DNA of 64,000 nt from Parvularcula lutaonensis (lineage in GTDB: Bacteria > Pseudomonadota > Alphaproteobacteria > Caulobacterales > Parvularculaceae). This document shows positions 16,596 through 26,046 of the stretch, piece by piece. Position 1 is the first letter of the stretch; each line of letters opens with the position of its first letter. A program made the position numbers and the translations under genes. The notes under the pieces were generated by a model, which was not told the DNA's origin, did no database searches, and saw nothing but the letters and a program-made list of their open reading frames with translations. Location: positions 1-64,000 of the forward strand of contig NZ_BMXU01000002.1 in NCBI RefSeq assembly GCF_014651915.1, written 5' to 3'.

Positions 16596-19106
16596 ATGAC
16601 CAACAGCGCTCGCATCCCGCTCCGCTCGACGATCCTAGTGCTGATGGCTTATGCCGCAGCGACGGGATGCACCGAGAAGGCAGCTCTCGCTGACGAACCC
16701 GCTGAAAGCTCCTTGGCCACAATCCACCCGGAGCGGTGGCCGGCAGTCACGCCCCCCTCCCTCGATCCGGAAATCGAGGCCAGGGTCGATGAGATCCTCG
16801 CCCGGATGACGCTCGAACAGAAAGTGGGCCAGGTGATCCAGGCCGATTCAGCCTCGGTCACGCCAGAGGACATCAAGCGATACCGACTGGGCTCGGTCCT
16901 TTCAGGCGGAAACTCCGCACCCGGCCCACTTCCCTACGCCGATACGCAGACATGGCTCGAAGCGGCCGACGCCTATTACGAGGCTTCGATCGATCCGGAA
17001 GGTGTGGAGATCGCGATCCCGATCATCTGGGGTATCGATGCCGTCCATGGGCACGCCAACCTCAAGGGCGCGACGGTGTTCCCGCACAATATCGGCCTTG
17101 GCGCAGCGAACGACCCCGACCTGATCGAGGCCATCGCCGCCGCGACCGCGAAAGAGCTGACGGTCTCCGGTCACGACTGGACCTTCGCCCCCACCCTTGC
17201 CGTGCCGCAGAATGACCGATGGGGCCGCACCTATGAGGGTTTCTCCGAAGACCCGCGGATCGTCGCCTCCTATGGCGGCCGGATCGTCATCGGCCTTCAG
17301 GGCACGGTGGGCGAAAGAGGTTTCATGGGTCCGGGCAAGGTCATTCCGTCGGCGAAGCATTTCGTCGGCGATGGCGGGACAGATGACGGGATCGACCAGG
17401 GCGATGCGCTCATCACCGAGGAGGAGCTGCGCGACATCCACGCCGCGGGCTATGTCACCGCGATCGAGGCTGGCGCGCAATCGGTGATGGCGTCCTTTTC
17501 CGCATGGAATGGCCAGCGCATGCATGGCCAGAAGGCGCTTCTTACCGACGTCCTGAAGGGGCAGATGGGCTTCAATGGTTTCGTGGTCGGAGACTGGAAT
17601 GGTCACGCCCTCATTCCGGGATGCTCGACGACGGACTGTCCGCAATCCCTGAATGCCGGACTGGACATGTACATGGCGCCCGATAGCTGGAGGGGCCTCT
17701 ATGAAAGCACCCTCCGCCACGCGAAGTCCAGCACCATACCGATGGAGCGGCTCGATGATGCAGTCCGCCGCATTCTCCGTGTCAAGATCGCTTCGGGGCT
17801 TTTCGAGAAGCCGAAGCCTTCGGAAAGGCCCTTTGCTGGTGATACCAGCATCCTCGGATCGCCCGAACACAAGGCCCTTGCCCGAAAGGCGGTCAGGCAG
17901 TCGCTGGTCCTTCTCAAGAATAACGGCCTGGTCCTGCCGCTCGATCCGGGCCTGACCGTTCTTGTCGTCGGGGACGGTGCTGACAGCATCAGCAAGGCCT
18001 CCGGCGGCTGGACCCTGTCATGGCAGGGCGGCGGCTTTCCGAATTCGGAATTTCCGGGTGGCCAGTCAATTCTCGACGGCATCCGTGAAGTCGTCACCTC
18101 GGCAGGGGGAGCGGTCATCCACGATCCTGAAGGCACCAGCGGAGCCGATGCCGATGTTGTCATCGCCGTTTATGGCGAAGATCCTTATGCCGAGTTCCAG
18201 GGCGACCGTCCCCACGTCGACTTCACCCCGAACGGGTTCGACACCGGGCTTTTAGCCGAACTCGGGCGGGACGGCACCCCGATTGTCTCCGTCTTCCTCT
18301 CCGGTCGCCCCCTCTGGACGAATCCAGAGATCAACGCCTCTGACGCCTTCGTCGCTGCATGGCTTCCCGGATCCCAAGGCGGCGGCGTCGCTGACCTCCT
18401 GTTCCAGACCGATCCGAACTACGACTTCACCGGCCGCCTCTCCTTCTCGTGGCCGGCCCTTGCGACCGATGAGGAGGTCAACGTCACCGATCCCTCCTCT
18501 CGCCCTTTGTTCCCGGTAGGTTACGGGCTGAGTTATGGGCAGCTGACTGAGTTTACCAAGCTGAGCGAAGAGTCCGGTCTCGACGACGAAGTGATGGCCG
18601 CCAAGGGCGAGTTCTTCACCCGAGGTGAAGCACGCCAGCCCTGGAGCCTAAACACAGGTTCTGGCTTCATCGGGGATCTTCCCTATGCCGACGACCGGGT
18701 GGTGGTGCGCGCCGTCGATGAATCGGCCCAGGAGGATTCGCTCGCCGTATCTTTTCGTGAGCCGGAAACATTCTCCATCCGCTCGTCCTACCCCGTCGAC
18801 TTCTCGCGTGAAAGCAATGGCGCGATGGAGCTTGTGTTCAGCGCAAAGAGCATGACAGGCAGTGAAAGAGCGGATGTCGGCATGGGCTGCCAGGACAATG
18901 GCTGCGAAGCCTCCCTTCCGTTATCGCTCGGTAGCGAATGGTCGGAGCACCGTCTCGCCCTCTCCTGCTTTGCGCAACGCGGCGTGGATATGGCACGCCT
19001 CGACCGTGCCCTGATCATTAAAGGCCAGCCGGGGCAGGAAATCGCCGTTGGCAATATCCGGGTCGAAGCGGACGACAATGGCCAGCCGGACTGCGGCAGC
19101 AGCTGA
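16596..19106 (+). CDS. Lipid-anchored GH3 glycosidase (beta-glucosidase/xylosidase, ExoP-like)
   Basis: This 836-residue protein has a lipoprotein signal (hydrophobic segment ending AAATGC, Cys25 as acyl site). The GH3 N-domain follows (EARVDEILARMTLEQKVGQ, then KHFVGDGGTDDGIDQGD with catalytic-site Lys-His), with the nucleophile Asp333 in GFVVGDWNGH. Next come the GH3 C-domain and an extra C-terminal beta-sandwich of about 170 residues, as in ExoP/1,4-beta-glucan glucohydrolases. The ATG at 16596 is chosen because the signal peptide begins there; the frame is open further upstream, but that would translate the operator repeats. First gene of the plus-strand arm. In this context xylo-oligosaccharides are likely substrates, but beta-glucans cannot be excluded. 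Confidence 0.88.
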   Translation: MTNSARIPLRSTILVLMAYAAATGCTEKAALADEPAESSLATIHPERWPAVTPPSLDPEIEARVDEILARMTLEQKVGQVIQADSASVTPEDIKRYRLGSVLSGGNSAPGPLPYADTQTWLEAADAYYEASIDPEGVEIAIPIIWGIDAVHGHANLKGATVFPHNIGLGAANDPDLIEAIAAATAKELTVSGHDWTFAPTLAVPQNDRWGRTYEGFSEDPRIVASYGGRIVIGLQGTVGERGFMGPGKVIPSAKHFVGDGGTDDGIDQGDALITEEELRDIHAAGYVTAIEAGAQSVMASFSAWNGQRMHGQKALLTDVLKGQMGFNGFVVGDWNGHALIPGCSTTDCPQSLNAGLDMYMAPDSWRGLYESTLRHAKSSTIPMERLDDAVRRILRVKIASGLFEKPKPSERPFAGDTSILGSPEHKALARKAVRQSLVLLKNNGLVLPLDPGLTVLVVGDGADSISKASGGWTLSWQGGGFPNSEFPGGQSILDGIREVVTSAGGAVIHDPEGTSGADADVVIAVYGEDPYAEFQGDRPHVDFTPNGFDTGLLAELGRDGTPIVSVFLSGRPLWTNPEINASDAFVAAWLPGSQGGGVADLLFQTDPNYDFTGRLSFSWPALATDEEVNVTDPSSRPLFPVGYGLSYGQLTEFTKLSEESGLDDEVMAAKGEFFTRGEARQPWSLNTGSGFIGDLPYADDRVVVRAVDESAQEDSLAVSFREPETFSIRSSYPVDFSRESNGAMELVFSAKSMTGSERADVGMGCQDNGCEASLPLSLGSEWSEHRLALSCFAQRGVDMARLDRALIIKGQPGQEIAVGNIRVEADDNGQPDCGSS

Positions 19107-19278
19107 CACCATGAAGGCATAGGATTGGATGGCGAATTTATCAGCCAGCCAGCGCCTTCACTATTCCACGATGCCGGCGAAAATGTTAGCGCTATCATTA
19201 CTGCAACACCTGGGCTTCGAGATCACCGGAGGTCAGAGGAAAAGCGCCGCGCGAGACGGTGCTGGAGGGAGACTAGCT

Positions 19279-21615
19279 GTGCTCAAGTGCCTCGGACTAA
19301 TCCCGGCGATAGCCCTACTGGCGTCCGCCGCGGCGCAGGAGACGCCGCCCTACAAGGACCCATCCCGACCCACGGACGAACGGATCGAGGACCTTCTCGG
19401 ACGCATGACACTGGACGAGAAGATCGCCCAGATCACCACGGTCTGGACTGGGAAGACGGAGCTTTTCAGCAACGACGGGAGCTTCGATCCCGCGAAGGCG
19501 GACGAGCTTTATCCTGCGGGCATCGGCCATTTCGCTAGACCCAACGACCTTCAGGGACCGTCGAGCCCGCTCGAACAGCCCTTCCGGGACGAACGTGAGA
19601 CCGTCGAACTCGTCAACGCCATGCAGCGCCACGCCGTCAACGGCACGCGGCTCGGCATACCGATCCTCTTCCACGAAGAAGGTCTCCACGGCTACGCAGC
19701 ACGCGGAGCAACTTCGTTCCCGCAGGCGATTGCCCTCGCCTCGACCTGGGACACCCAGCTCATCGAGGATGTCTACTCCGTCGTGGCGCGGGAGATCCGT
19801 GCCCGCGGCGCGCACATGGTCCTGTCCCCGGTCGTCGATGTCGCCCGAGACCCGCGCTGGGGCCGGATCGAGGAGACCTATGGCGAAGATCCTTACCTGA
19901 CCGGAGAGATCGGCGTTGCTGCAGTTCTTGGTTTCCAAGGTACGGAGCTACCCATCGCCGACGACAAGGTCATGGCGACCCTCAAGCACATGACCGGACA
20001 CGGCCAGCCCCAAAGCGGGACCAATGTGGGCCCGGCGAACCTCAGCGAACGCCTTCTCCGCGAGGTGTTCTTCCCGCCCTTCGAGCAGGTCGTCACGCGA
20101 ACCAATATCCGCAGCCTGATGGCTTCCTACAATGAGATCGACGGCGTGCCGTCTCATGCCAATCCCTGGCTTCTCAACGATGTCTTGCGCGGCGAATGGG
20201 GCTATCAAGGCGGCGTGGTCAGTGACTACTGGGGTATCCGCGACCTTACGACCCTTCACCATGTCGAAGCGGACCTTCAGGACGCTGCCGTCCGTGCCCT
20301 GAAGTCCGGTGTCGACTTCGACCTTCCCGACGGCGACGCTTTCGTCTTCCTTCCCGATGCTCTGGCCGAAGGGCGCGTCACCCAAGGAGAGATCGATCGC
20401 GCAGTCGCGCGTATGCTGCGGATCAAGTTCGAATCCGGTCTCTTCGACAACCCCTTTGCCGATGCCGATTACGCGGAAGAGATCACCGACAATGACGAAG
20501 CCCGCCGGTTAGCCGAGGAAGCGGCCCGGAAGGCTATCATCCTCCTTAAAAACGATGGGACGCTTCCCCTTGATGCCAGCACCCTGAACCGCATCGCAGT
20601 GATCGGGCCGAACGCGGATGCTGTCAGGCTCGGCGGGTATTCCGATGTCCCAACCCGCGTCATCACCCCTCTGGCGGGCATCAAGGAACAAGTCGGCGAC
20701 AGCGTCGAGGTCCTCCACCATGAAGGCGTGAAGATCGTCGAGGAAGGTGACTGGTGGAAGGACGACATCGTTCTTGCCCATCGCGAAGAGAACCTCCGTC
20801 GCATCCGCGAGGCGCGCAAGGTCGCCCGCCGTGCCGACGCCATCATCCTCGTGATTGGCGGCACGGAAGCCACCAGCCGGGAGGGGTGGGCGGACAACCA
20901 TCTCGGCGACCGGACCGATATCGAACTCGTCGGTGAACAGAAGGAACTGGCCGATGCGATGTTTGCCCTTGGCAAGCCTGTCGTCACCGTCCTGATCGGC
21001 GGCAAGCCCCTGGGCGTCGACCAGGTGGCAGCCCGGACCAATGCCCTGGTCCAGGGCTGGTATCTCGGCCAGGAAGGCGGCACGGCCCTCGCCGACGTCC
21101 TTTTCGGGGACTACAACCCCGGCGGCAGGCTGCCCGTCACCATGGCCCGGAATGTCGGCCAGCTCCCGCTGGTCTACAACCACAAGCCCAGCGCCCTGCG
21201 CGGATACCTTTTCGATACGACTGCGCCGCTGTTCCCCTTCGGCCACGGCCTCAGCTACACGGAGTTCTCCTACAGCGAGCCTGTGCTTTCCGCCGAAGAG
21301 ATCTCCCCAGACGGATCGGTAGACGTCACCGTCGACGTGACAAATACCGGCGACCGGGCCGGTGACGAGGTGGTCCAGCTCTACATTCGAGACCTGGTCA
21401 GCTCGGTCACGCGGCCCGTGAGGGAGCTGCGCGGTTTCGAGCGGATCAGCCTCGAACCCGGTGAGACGCGCACGGTCACCTTCACCCTCGACAGGGAAGA
21501 TTTTCAGTTCTGGGATGCCGACATGGTCAGGCGGGTCGAGCCCGGAGACTTCAGGATCGAAGTGGGCGGCTCGTCCGTTGGCGGACAGGCCGTAACCCTT
21601 GAGGTGACGGAATGA
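19279..21615 (+). CDS. Secreted GH3 beta-xylosidase/beta-glucosidase
   Basis: This 778-residue protein starts at GTG 19279, which has GGAGGG nine bases upstream and opens a signal peptide (LKCLGLIPAIALLASAAAQ). The GH3 N-domain has RIEDLLGRMTLDEKIAQ, the substrate-binding KHMTGHGQPQSG and nucleophile Asp316 in VVSDYWGI. The C-domain and a terminal fibronectin III-like domain follow (TNTGDRAGDEVVQLYIRD). This three-part layout is typical of bacterial beta-xylosidases. A 172-base gap separates it from the previous GH3 gene; the frame is open from 19129, but the extra 50 residues lack signal-peptide character. It overlaps the xylanase start by ATGA. Probable periplasmic release of xylose. Confidence 0.88.
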   Translation: MLKCLGLIPAIALLASAAAQETPPYKDPSRPTDERIEDLLGRMTLDEKIAQITTVWTGKTELFSNDGSFDPAKADELYPAGIGHFARPNDLQGPSSPLEQPFRDERETVELVNAMQRHAVNGTRLGIPILFHEEGLHGYAARGATSFPQAIALASTWDTQLIEDVYSVVAREIRARGAHMVLSPVVDVARDPRWGRIEETYGEDPYLTGEIGVAAVLGFQGTELPIADDKVMATLKHMTGHGQPQSGTNVGPANLSERLLREVFFPPFEQVVTRTNIRSLMASYNEIDGVPSHANPWLLNDVLRGEWGYQGGVVSDYWGIRDLTTLHHVEADLQDAAVRALKSGVDFDLPDGDAFVFLPDALAEGRVTQGEIDRAVARMLRIKFESGLFDNPFADADYAEEITDNDEARRLAEEAARKAIILLKNDGTLPLDASTLNRIAVIGPNADAVRLGGYSDVPTRVITPLAGIKEQVGDSVEVLHHEGVKIVEEGDWWKDDIVLAHREENLRRIREARKVARRADAIILVIGGTEATSREGWADNHLGDRTDIELVGEQKELADAMFALGKPVVTVLIGGKPLGVDQVAARTNALVQGWYLGQEGGTALADVLFGDYNPGGRLPVTMARNVGQLPLVYNHKPSALRGYLFDTTAPLFPFGHGLSYTEFSYSEPVLSAEEISPDGSVDVTVDVTNTGDRAGDEVVQLYIRDLVSSVTRPVRELRGFERISLEPGETRTVTFTLDREDFQFWDADMVRRVEPGDFRIEVGGSSVGGQAVTLEVTE

Positions 21616-22730
21616 CCGGCTGCTTCACACGACGCAGCGTCCTCGCGCTTGCGGGCGGCGCGGCATCACTCGCCGGTTGCTCCGTACTCGGAACTCGTCG
21701 CAAGCCGTCACTGGCCGAGCTCGCCAGGGCCAAGGGCTTGCGTGTTGGAAGCGCAATGAACGCCCGCCAGCTGGACGATGCGAACTACCGGGCACTCATT
21801 CTCCGGGAGTGCGAGACGATCGTCGCGGAGAACGAGCACAAGATGTATGTGATCCAGCCCGATCCGGGGCCGATGAACTTCGCGCCGAGCGACGCCCTTG
21901 CAGACTTTGCCCGCACGAACGGGCTGAAAATGCGCGGCCACACCCTTGTCTGGCATCATCCGCGCTGGCTCCCGGACTGGATCAACGAGACGGAATTCTC
22001 CTCGCCCTCCGCCGCCGAGGCTGAGCTCCGGCGCTACATATCCGCGGTCGCCTCGCGCAACCAGGACGTCATCTACTCTTGGGATGTCGTCAACGAAGCG
22101 GTGGACGAAACGACAGGAGAGTATCGCGAAACGTCATACTCCCGCGCGATGGGCGGCGCTCCCGAAGTGATCGATGCGTGCTTCCGGATCGCAAGGGATG
22201 CAGCGCCCGGCGCCACCCTTGCCTATAACGACTATATGAGCTGGGAGGGCGGGAGCGCGAACCATCGCACCGGGGTCCTGCGGCTCCTCGAGGATCTGCA
22301 CAAACGGGGTACACCGATAGATGCCCTTGGCGTCCAGAGCCACTCCAATCAGGACATGCCCGACGAATTCACCCCCGCGAAGAAACGCGCCTGGAGAGCC
22401 TTCGTCGATGACGTCACCAGCATGGGGTTTGACATCTACCTCACCGAGTTCGACGTCAACGACACCCGCCTCCCGCCGGACCCGGCGTTGAGGGACAGGA
22501 TTATTGCAGCCTATACGGAGGAATATCTGGGGATGATGCTCGAGTATGAAGAGGTCAAGGACCTCCTCGTCTGGGGCATGACCGACCGGGACAGCTGGCT
22601 GCAGACTTTCCTGCCCCGCGAGGACGGCGTCGAAAAACGCCCGGCTCCCTACGACTCCCGGTTCAGGCCGAAGCCGATGCGCGATGCCATCGCCAGAGCG
22701 CTGCGCCAAGCGCCGCCGCGGCCAGCTTAG
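21612..22730 (+). CDS. GH10 endo-1,4-beta-xylanase
   Basis: This 372-residue glycoside hydrolase of family 10 begins with a signal containing twin arginines and a lipobox-like SLAGC near 19-23, so it may be Tat-exported and lipid-anchored. The TIM-barrel shows RGHTLVWH near 107-114, the acid/base Glu162 in WDVVNEAVDE and the nucleophile Glu279 in YLTEFDVND. The substrate-binding WGMTDRDSW block near 320 is also present. There is no carbohydrate-binding module, which suits a periplasmic enzyme cutting imported xylo-oligosaccharides rather than crude xylan. It starts within the stop of the GH3 gene (ATGA), so it is translationally coupled. This is the gene that most firmly assigns the locus to xylan. 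Confidence 0.94.
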   Translation: MTGCFTRRSVLALAGGAASLAGCSVLGTRRKPSLAELARAKGLRVGSAMNARQLDDANYRALILRECETIVAENEHKMYVIQPDPGPMNFAPSDALADFARTNGLKMRGHTLVWHHPRWLPDWINETEFSSPSAAEAELRRYISAVASRNQDVIYSWDVVNEAVDETTGEYRETSYSRAMGGAPEVIDACFRIARDAAPGATLAYNDYMSWEGGSANHRTGVLRLLEDLHKRGTPIDALGVQSHSNQDMPDEFTPAKKRAWRAFVDDVTSMGFDIYLTEFDVNDTRLPPDPALRDRIIAAYTEEYLGMMLEYEEVKDLLVWGMTDRDSWLQTFLPREDGVEKRPAPYDSRFRPKPMRDAIARALRQAPPRPA

Positions 22731-22739
22731 GGGCAGAGC

Positions 22740-24194
22740 ATGTATCTGGGCATCGACATAGGAACCTCTGGCGTCAAGGCAGTCGCCGTCAATGACGAAG
22801 GCGACGTCGTGGACCAGGGCTTTGCTTCCCTCGCGATCCAACGGCCAAGGCCACTTCACTCAGAGCAGGATCCTGAAGACTGGTGGGATGCAACAGAGAT
22901 CGCTGTACGGAGGATCTCACCGGACAGAAGGGCAAGAATCCGCGCAATCGGCCTCTCGGGCCAGATGCACGGGGCGACCTTCCTCGACGCCAGCCACCGG
23001 GTCCTGCGCCCGGCTATCCTGTGGAATGACGGGAGGTCCGCCGATGCTTGCGCAGAACTCGAAGCCCGTGAGCCTGGGAGCCGCCGGATCACCGGCAATC
23101 TTGCCATGCCCGGTTTCACCGCGCCCAAGGCTCTCTGGGTCGCCAAGCATGAGCCTGAGACCTTTGAACGCATAGCGAAGGTTCTTCTGCCCAAGGACTA
23201 TATCCGCTTCAGGATGTCCGGGGACTTCGCCACGGACGCCTCCGACGCCTCGGGCACGCTATGGCTCGACGTGGGCAGGCGGCAATGGTCGGGCGACATG
23301 CTGGCAGCGAGCGGTCTCTCCCCCGAGCACATGCCTGACGTCTTCGAAGGCAGTGAACTGACCGGTACGCTCCTCCCCCGCATCGCCGAAGGGTGGGGAA
23401 TGAACCCGGTGCCGATCGTCGCCGGGGGCGGAGACAATGCGGCAGGCGCCGTCGGTGTCGGCGTGCTCGATGACGGCGACGCCTTCCTGTCGCTCGGCAC
23501 CTCGGGCGTCCTCTTCGTAGCGGGAAGCAGATTCTGTCCGAACCCCGAGAAGGGTATTCACGCATTCTGCCACGCGCTTCCCGGCCGCTGGCATGAGATG
23601 ACGGTCATGCTCTCCGCTGCAAGCTGCCTCGACTGGGCCGCAAAACTCACCAACCAGCAGGACGTCCCTACGTTGATCTCCTTGGCTGACGAGGCAGAGG
23701 AGCAAAGCGTCCCTCTCTTCCTTCCCTATCTCAGCGGGGAGCGCACACCGCACAATGACCCCTGTGCCCGAGGGGTCTTCTTCGGCATGGACCACGGCAC
23801 CGGCCCAGCAGAGATTGCGCAGTCGGTGCTGGAGGGCGTCGCCTTCGGCGTTGCGGACGGCTTCCTCGCCCTCGACAGCGCGCGACAGGTGTCGTCCATC
23901 TCCGTGATCGGCGGCGGCTCCAGGTCGAGGCGATGGGGCGAAATCCTTGCCGCCATGCTGGGCAAGCCCCTGGTCTACCGGCGCGACAGCGATGTCGGCC
24001 CGGCCCTTGGCGCTGCGCGCCTGGCGCGGATGGGCGTCACAGGTGATTCGCCTACGGCGGTTTGCAGGCCAACGGCTGTCATCGACCAGATCGAACCGTC
24101 CGAAGCGCTCAGGGACAGGCTCCTGCCGAAATTCAAGCGCTATCGCAGCCTCTACCAGAACACAGAACACCTCTTCCGGCCCAGCGAGAATTGA
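22740..24194 (+). CDS. xylB: Xylulokinase
   Basis: This 484-residue FGGY-family sugar kinase phosphorylates D-xylulose to xylulose 5-phosphate in the cytoplasm. The N-terminal phosphate motif [15 protein letters not shown], the substrate motif [13 protein letters not shown] near 80 (the QMHG signature of xylulokinases) and the ATP-site segments ILWNDGRS and VIGGGSRSR are all present. Length is standard. It starts nine bases after the xylanase stop and is followed two bases later by xylose isomerase. Together they form the isomerase route into the pentose phosphate pathway. No unusual residues were seen. Confidence 0.95.
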   Translation: MYLGIDIGTSGVKAVAVNDEGDVVDQGFASLAIQRPRPLHSEQDPEDWWDATEIAVRRISPDRRARIRAIGLSGQMHGATFLDASHRVLRPAILWNDGRSADACAELEAREPGSRRITGNLAMPGFTAPKALWVAKHEPETFERIAKVLLPKDYIRFRMSGDFATDASDASGTLWLDVGRRQWSGDMLAASGLSPEHMPDVFEGSELTGTLLPRIAEGWGMNPVPIVAGGGDNAAGAVGVGVLDDGDAFLSLGTSGVLFVAGSRFCPNPEKGIHAFCHALPGRWHEMTVMLSAASCLDWAAKLTNQQDVPTLISLADEAEEQSVPLFLPYLSGERTPHNDPCARGVFFGMDHGTGPAEIAQSVLEGVAFGVADGFLALDSARQVSSISVIGGGSRSRRWGEILAAMLGKPLVYRRDSDVGPALGAARLARMGVTGDSPTAVCRPTAVIDQIEPSEALRDRLLPKFKRYRSLYQNTEHLFRPSEN

Positions 24195-24196
24195 CG

Positions 24197-25507
24197 ATGA
24201 GCGCATCCTACTTTGACGATATCGGCCCCATTGCCTTTGAAGGCCCTCAGACCTCGAACGATCTTGCTTTCCGGTATTATGACCCGGATCGCATGGTCCT
24301 CGGCAAGCGGATGGAAGACCACTTGCGTCCATCCGTGTGCTTCTGGCACAGCTTCTGCTGGGATGGCTTCGACGTCTTTGGCGGCGGAAGCTTCGATCGA
24401 AGCTGGCACCGGCTCGAAGGCCAGGAGATGGCAGAGGCGCGGCTCGACGCGGCCTTCGCTTTTTTCGAAAAGCTTGGCACCCCGTTCTTTGCTTTTCACG
24501 ATGTCGATGTCATGGCCCCCGCATCCACCATGAAGGAACATGCGGAGAATTTCGCCCGCATCCTCGACCCCATCGAGGAGCGGATGCAGGAGACTGGCGT
24601 CAAGCTCCTCTGGGGGACTGCGAACCTTTTCTCCCACCCCCGCTACATGGCTGGCGCGGCCACCAATCCCGATCCGGAGGTTTTTGCCTGCGCCGCGCTC
24701 CAGATCAGGCAGGCACTCGAAGCGACCCATCGTCTCGACGGCGAAAACTACGTCCTGTGGGGTGGCCGCGAGGGGTACGACACCCTGCTCAACACCGATA
24801 TCAGCCGTGAACTCGACCAGCTCGGCCGTATGCTGAGCCTCGCGGTCGAGCACAAGCACAAGATCGGGTTCAAAGGGCCGCTTCTCATCGAACCGAAGCC
24901 CCACGAGCCGACCAAGCACCAATACGACCGCGATACACAAACCGTGTACGGCTTTCTCGAACGCTATGACCTGCTCGCAGATGTCAAGGTGAACATCGAG
25001 ACCAACCACGCGACCCTCGCCGGCAACACAATGGACCACGAGGTAGCCGCCGCCTTCGCTCTCGGTATCTTCGGGTCCATCGATGCCAACCGGGGCGACC
25101 CCCAGAACGGATGGGACACGGACCAGTTCTGGAACGACCCCATCGAGATCACCCGGACGATGATCCATATCCTAAAGCATGGGGGCCTCACCACGGGCGG
25201 TTTCAATTTCGACTCCAAGGTCCGTAGACAGAGCATCGCGCCCGAAGACCTTTTCTATGGCCACATCGGCGGCCTCGACGCCCTGGCGAGAGGCCTTCTC
25301 GCGGCAGCCAAGATCATCGAGAACGGCGCGTGGCAGGACAATCTCGTCAGTCGCTACGCCGACTGGGACGGACCTCTCGGCCAGGAGATCATGACCCGTG
25401 CGTCGCTGGAAGACATTGCTGGCCGCGCCCTTGCCGACGACCTCGATCCGACGCCGCGCTCAGGCCAGCAGGAGCGGCTTGAGAACATGATCCTCGCTGC
25501 GTTCTGA
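24197..25507 (+). CDS. xylA: Xylose isomerase
   Basis: This 436-residue class II xylose isomerase interconverts D-xylose and D-xylulose with two divalent metals. It has the catalytic-histidine segment [12 protein letters not shown] near 95-106, [16 protein letters not shown] (family signature), the metal-ligand block [15 protein letters not shown] near 230, and [14 protein letters not shown] near 300. ATG at 24197 lies two bases after the xylB stop, and the frame is open upstream only because it overlaps xylB in another frame. It is the last gene of the xylan operon. Its presence shows that xylose goes through isomerisation here, not only through oxidation as in Caulobacter crescentus. Confidence 0.96.
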   Translation: MSASYFDDIGPIAFEGPQTSNDLAFRYYDPDRMVLGKRMEDHLRPSVCFWHSFCWDGFDVFGGGSFDRSWHRLEGQEMAEARLDAAFAFFEKLGTPFFAFHDVDVMAPASTMKEHAENFARILDPIEERMQETGVKLLWGTANLFSHPRYMAGAATNPDPEVFACAALQIRQALEATHRLDGENYVLWGGREGYDTLLNTDISRELDQLGRMLSLAVEHKHKIGFKGPLLIEPKPHEPTKHQYDRDTQTVYGFLERYDLLADVKVNIETNHATLAGNTMDHEVAAAFALGIFGSIDANRGDPQNGWDTDQFWNDPIEITRTMIHILKHGGLTTGGFNFDSKVRRQSIAPEDLFYGHIGGLDALARGLLAAAKIIENGAWQDNLVSRYADWDGPLGQEIMTRASLEDIAGRALADDLDPTPRSGQQERLENMILAAF

Positions 25508-25575
25508 CGGGGTGTTCACCCGATACCCCTGCGCGGTATTTGAAGTCTTAACCCGGCCATGCTAGCCGGTTCGGT

Positions 25576-25968
25576 ATGTCCGCCTGGCCCCGCATCCTGG
25601 TCCTCGTCGCCGCGATCTTCTTCGCGGCACAGCCCGCGGTGGCCTGCTGCCTCGAAGGTCACGCAGACGCGGCGGTTCAGGCTGCCGTCTCGGCCAAGGC
25701 ACCCTGCCACGGGGAGCCTGCAGCACCGCAACCCGATGGCGATGACTGCCCAGGCTGTGCCGACTGCACAGTGGCCCAGGCGTTTACGAACGAGGTTCTC
25801 CAATCGGCCAAATCTGCCCAGGCAAACATGGCTTCCGCGATCGCCTACGGGCTCACATCACTTCCGCCGCTCCCCGCAGCGAAGATCCGCAACCTCACGG
25901 GCCCACCGCCAAAGGCCGAGAGCTTCCGGCCAACGCCGGTCACGCTGAAACAGCGCCTCCTCATCTGA
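25576..25968 (+). CDS. Small Cys-rich exported protein heading the copper/silver efflux operon
   Basis: This 130-residue protein has a signal peptide (RILVLVAAIFFAAQPAVA), then a short region with clustered cysteines: CCLEGH, PCHGE and DDCPGCADCT. The rest is Ala- and Pro-rich with no domain I can name. It precedes the CusCBA-like genes by 78 bases in the same direction. Similar short secreted proteins with Cys/His motifs often open metal-resistance operons, so a periplasmic metal-binding or sensing role is likely, but this is inferred from position and cysteines only. An inverted repeat CCGGC-N7-GCCGG lies just upstream (25553-25569) and might be a regulator site. Confidence 0.65.
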   Translation: MSAWPRILVLVAAIFFAAQPAVACCLEGHADAAVQAAVSAKAPCHGEPAAPQPDGDDCPGCADCTVAQAFTNEVLQSAKSAQANMASAIAYGLTSLPPLPAAKIRNLTGPPPKAESFRPTPVTLKQRLLI

Positions 25969-26046
25969 GACTGCACGCCCGTACTCCGGACAGGCCATCC
26001 TGCACCGGGGTTTCATCGTGTCCACGTCTCAGCCGGGGAAGCCGCC

